A stretch of DNA of 64,000 nt. It comes from Aquimarina sediminis. GTDB taxonomy: Bacteria; Bacteroidota; Bacteroidia; Flavobacteriales; Flavobacteriaceae. Position numbers and translations under genes: made by a program. The stretch lies in the NCBI RefSeq assembly GCF_002895435.1, contig NZ_POYJ01000018.1, positions 1-64,000 on the forward strand, given 5' to 3'. Of the stretch, positions 62,564 to 64,000 are shown piece after piece (within the stretch, counting starts at the first letter, position 1; each line of letters starts with the position of its first letter). The notes beneath the pieces are model-generated. The model made no database searches, was not told the DNA's origin, and worked only from the letters and a program-made list of their open reading frames with translations.

Positions 62564-63217
62564 CTAATTCCCTTTTTTGTAATCAGCAAGAAACTTAGCA
62601 AGACCAATATCAGTCAAAGGGTGCTTAAGTAATCCTTCAATTGAAGAAAGAGGTCCTGTCATTACATCAGCACCAATCTTAGCACAATCAATCACATGCA
62701 TTGTATGTCTTACAGAAGCAGCTAGAATCTGAGTATCAAACCCATAATTATCATAAATCAATCTAATCTCTGCAATAAGATTAAGCCCATCTGTAGAAAT
62801 ATCATCTAGTCTACCAATAAATGGAGAAACATAAGTTGCACCAGCTTTTGCAGCAAGCAACGCTTGTCCGGCAGAAAACACCAAAGTGCAATTTGTTTTT
62901 ATTCCTTTATCACTAAAATATTTTATCGCTTTTACTCCATCTTTGATCATTGGTACTTTTACAATAATCTGATCATGAAGCTTTGCTAACTCCTCTCCTT
63001 CTTTAATAATCCCCTCATAATCTGTTGAAATCACTTCTGCACTAACATCTCCTGTTACGATTTCACATATTTTTTTATAGTGATTAATTATATTATCATT
63101 ACCTGTGATACCTTCTTTCGCCATCAAAGATGGATTTGTAGTTACTCCATCCAAAACTCCTAAATCCTGTGCTTCCTTAATTTGATCAAGATTTGCAGTA
63201 TCAATAAAAAATTTCAT
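62564..63217 (-). CDS. Fructose-6-phosphate aldolase/transaldolase (TalC-like)
   Basis: A 217-residue class I aldolase of the short transaldolase (TalC/FSA) family. The Schiff-base lysine is K87 in IIVKVPM, and the motifs FFIDTANLDQI, GVTTNPSLMAKEG, TNCTLVFSAGQALLA and SPFIGRLDDI are present. Length is standard for the family. Sequence alone does not decide between transaldolase (pentose phosphate) and fructose-6-phosphate aldolase activity; the SAGQALLA segment is typical for both. TATATTCG (63277-63270, minus strand) is a near-match minus-7 box. Confidence 0.93.
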   Translation of the reverse strand: MKFFIDTANLDQIKEAQDLGVLDGVTTNPSLMAKEGITGNDNIINHYKKICEIVTGDVSAEVISTDYEGIIKEGEELAKLHDQIIVKVPMIKDGVKAIKYFSDKGIKTNCTLVFSAGQALLAAKAGATYVSPFIGRLDDISTDGLNLIAEIRLIYDNYGFDTQILAASVRHTMHVIDCAKIGADVMTGPLSSIEGLLKHPLTDIGLAKFLADYKKGN

Positions 63218-63346
63218 ATTACTGTGTTTAAAATTGTTGTGTTTAAATTCTACGCTTTCTTATAGATTGCGAATATAAAAATAATCATGTTGACAAATAA
63301 CATCTTTTAGTTTATTTAAATATTTACAAATCTACTTCTTGCTAAA

Positions 63347-64000
63347 TTATAACTTATAATGATTCATTAACATTTTTTCATACACTCTATCAGGCAAAAC
63401 TCTTTTTAATACAATAGAAAATTTTTGCATAAAAGCTCCTACTTTATAATGTACTCTTGGTTTCTGGGTATTCATAATTTCAAAAACAACCTTAGCCATT
63501 TCTAAAGGATCATTACCAGAATCTACATGACTATCCATTAATCTTAATGTATCACCATAAGGTTTTTCATAAGGAGATCCTTCAATCACGGGAGCATGGT
63601 AGCGACCTGCTGCAATGTTGGTTGCAAAATCACCAGGAGCTACATTTGTCATTTTAATATTAAAATCCTTTAATTCCATTCTCCATGCTTCAGTAGTCAT
63701 CTCAAGCGCTGCTTTGGAAGCACTGTAGATCCCTCTATAAGGCAATCCCATATATCCGGCTATAGAAGTTATATTAATAACCAGCCCATTCTTTTGCTTT
63801 CGCATAATAGGCAAAACTGCCTTAGTCACATTTATTGGTCCAAAATAATTAGTGGTGAAGTTTTTCACAATTTCTTCTTCAGGAGTTTCTTCTATCGGTC
63901 CTGTAATACCTGCTCCAGCATTATTAATCAAAACATCCAGTTGCCCATGTTTATGCACAATTTTATCAACTGCAGATACAATACTACCCTTATCAGCCAC
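63347..64000 (-). CDS. SDR-family oxidoreductase, cut by the window edge
   Basis: A short-chain dehydrogenase fragment of 217 residues whose N-terminus (with the TGxxxGxG cofactor motif) lies beyond the right edge. Visible: LDVLINNAGAGITGPIEE, INITSIAGYMGLPY with the catalytic-type serine, and the active YSASKAALEM (Tyr-x3-Lys). The C-terminal part, with VAPGDFATNI and a long tail, resembles classical NAD(P)-dependent SDR enzymes acting on hydroxylated or keto-lipid substrates. Substrate unknown. Confidence 0.88.
   Translation of the reverse strand: MADKGSIVSAVDKIVHKHGQLDVLINNAGAGITGPIEETPEEEIVKNFTTNYFGPINVTKAVLPIMRKQKNGLVINITSIAGYMGLPYRGIYSASKAALEMTTEAWRMELKDFNIKMTNVAPGDFATNIAAGRYHAPVIEGSPYEKPYGDTLRLMDSHVDSGNDPLEMAKVVFEIMNTQKPRVHYKVGAFMQKFSIVLKRVLPDRVYEKMLMNHYKL

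Noticed and set aside
1..64000. CRISPR arrays, tRNA/rRNA genes, prophage or integrative elements
   Set aside because: No regularly spaced repeats, no GC-rich cloverleaf-like segments and no phage, integrase or conjugation genes were noticed on reading both strands.

Overview
The window is a low-GC, gene-dense chromosomal segment from a member of the Bacteroidota, most likely a marine Flavobacteriaceae (Aquimarina-like is a guess, not a demonstrated identity). Reasons: a secreted protein with a type IX secretion (T9SS) type A sorting tail, many Bacteroidota-style lipoproteins, TlpA-like thioredoxin lipoproteins, DUF4294, short LeuA, YbiT-type ABC-F, and several TAnnTTTG minus-7 promoter boxes close upstream of start codons. 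I saw no tRNA, rRNA, CRISPR array, prophage or integrase.

Layout. 1-2300: a leftward promoter, a DUF4294 protein and an M42 aminopeptidase. 2308-11720: a leftward acetate module made of acetyl-CoA synthetase, a single-domain response regulator, a sensor kinase whose input domain is a sodium:solute symporter, a small membrane protein, an ActP-like symporter with its DUF4212 small subunit, an outer-membrane porin, and a zinc-ribbon/HTH protein. 11870-14682: NUDIX hydrolase, Dps, a lipoprotein and a small exported protein. 14753-22110: a giant surface phosphoesterase-barrel fusion, an HD-Pycsar-effector-like fusion and a GAF protein. 22469-29126: a TlpA-like lipoprotein, a rhomboid protease, three tandem LpxL-type acyltransferases and two membrane proteins. 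29192-36715: GlmM, an SMP-30-like lipoprotein, AcpH, GGT, AlkD-like protein and DnaK. 36943-45248: serine dehydratase, PanB, a large exported protein wedged in front of an RluA-type synthase, an EamA exporter and a large helical protein. 45456-49884: leuA-leuC-leuD-leuB. 50147-54382: DUF1460 protein, membrane AraC regulator, small membrane/signalling proteins and TetR. 54504-64000: a T9SS BNR-repeat protein with a small partner, a long gene-free gap, ABC-F, a CxxC-less TlpA-like lipoprotein, transaldolase and a truncated SDR.

How genes may work together. The acetate block looks like a complete route: porin across the outer membrane, ActP plus DUF4212 across the inner membrane, Acs to acetyl-CoA, and a transporter-like kinase with a CheY-like regulator to sense flux. 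The regulator lacks a DNA-binding domain, so how it reaches promoters is open. The adjacent zinc-ribbon/HTH protein is the obvious candidate, and its gene is bracketed by an unusual pair of outward-facing inverted repeats. These are either operators or the ends of a small mobile element.

Most other genes are housekeeping. The points most worth a second look are the acetate sensing arrangement, the bracketed zinc-ribbon/HTH gene, the HD-Pycsar-like fusion without a nearby cyclase, the acyltransferase triplication and the large gene inserted before rluA. All functional calls are from reading motifs; no database search was possible.
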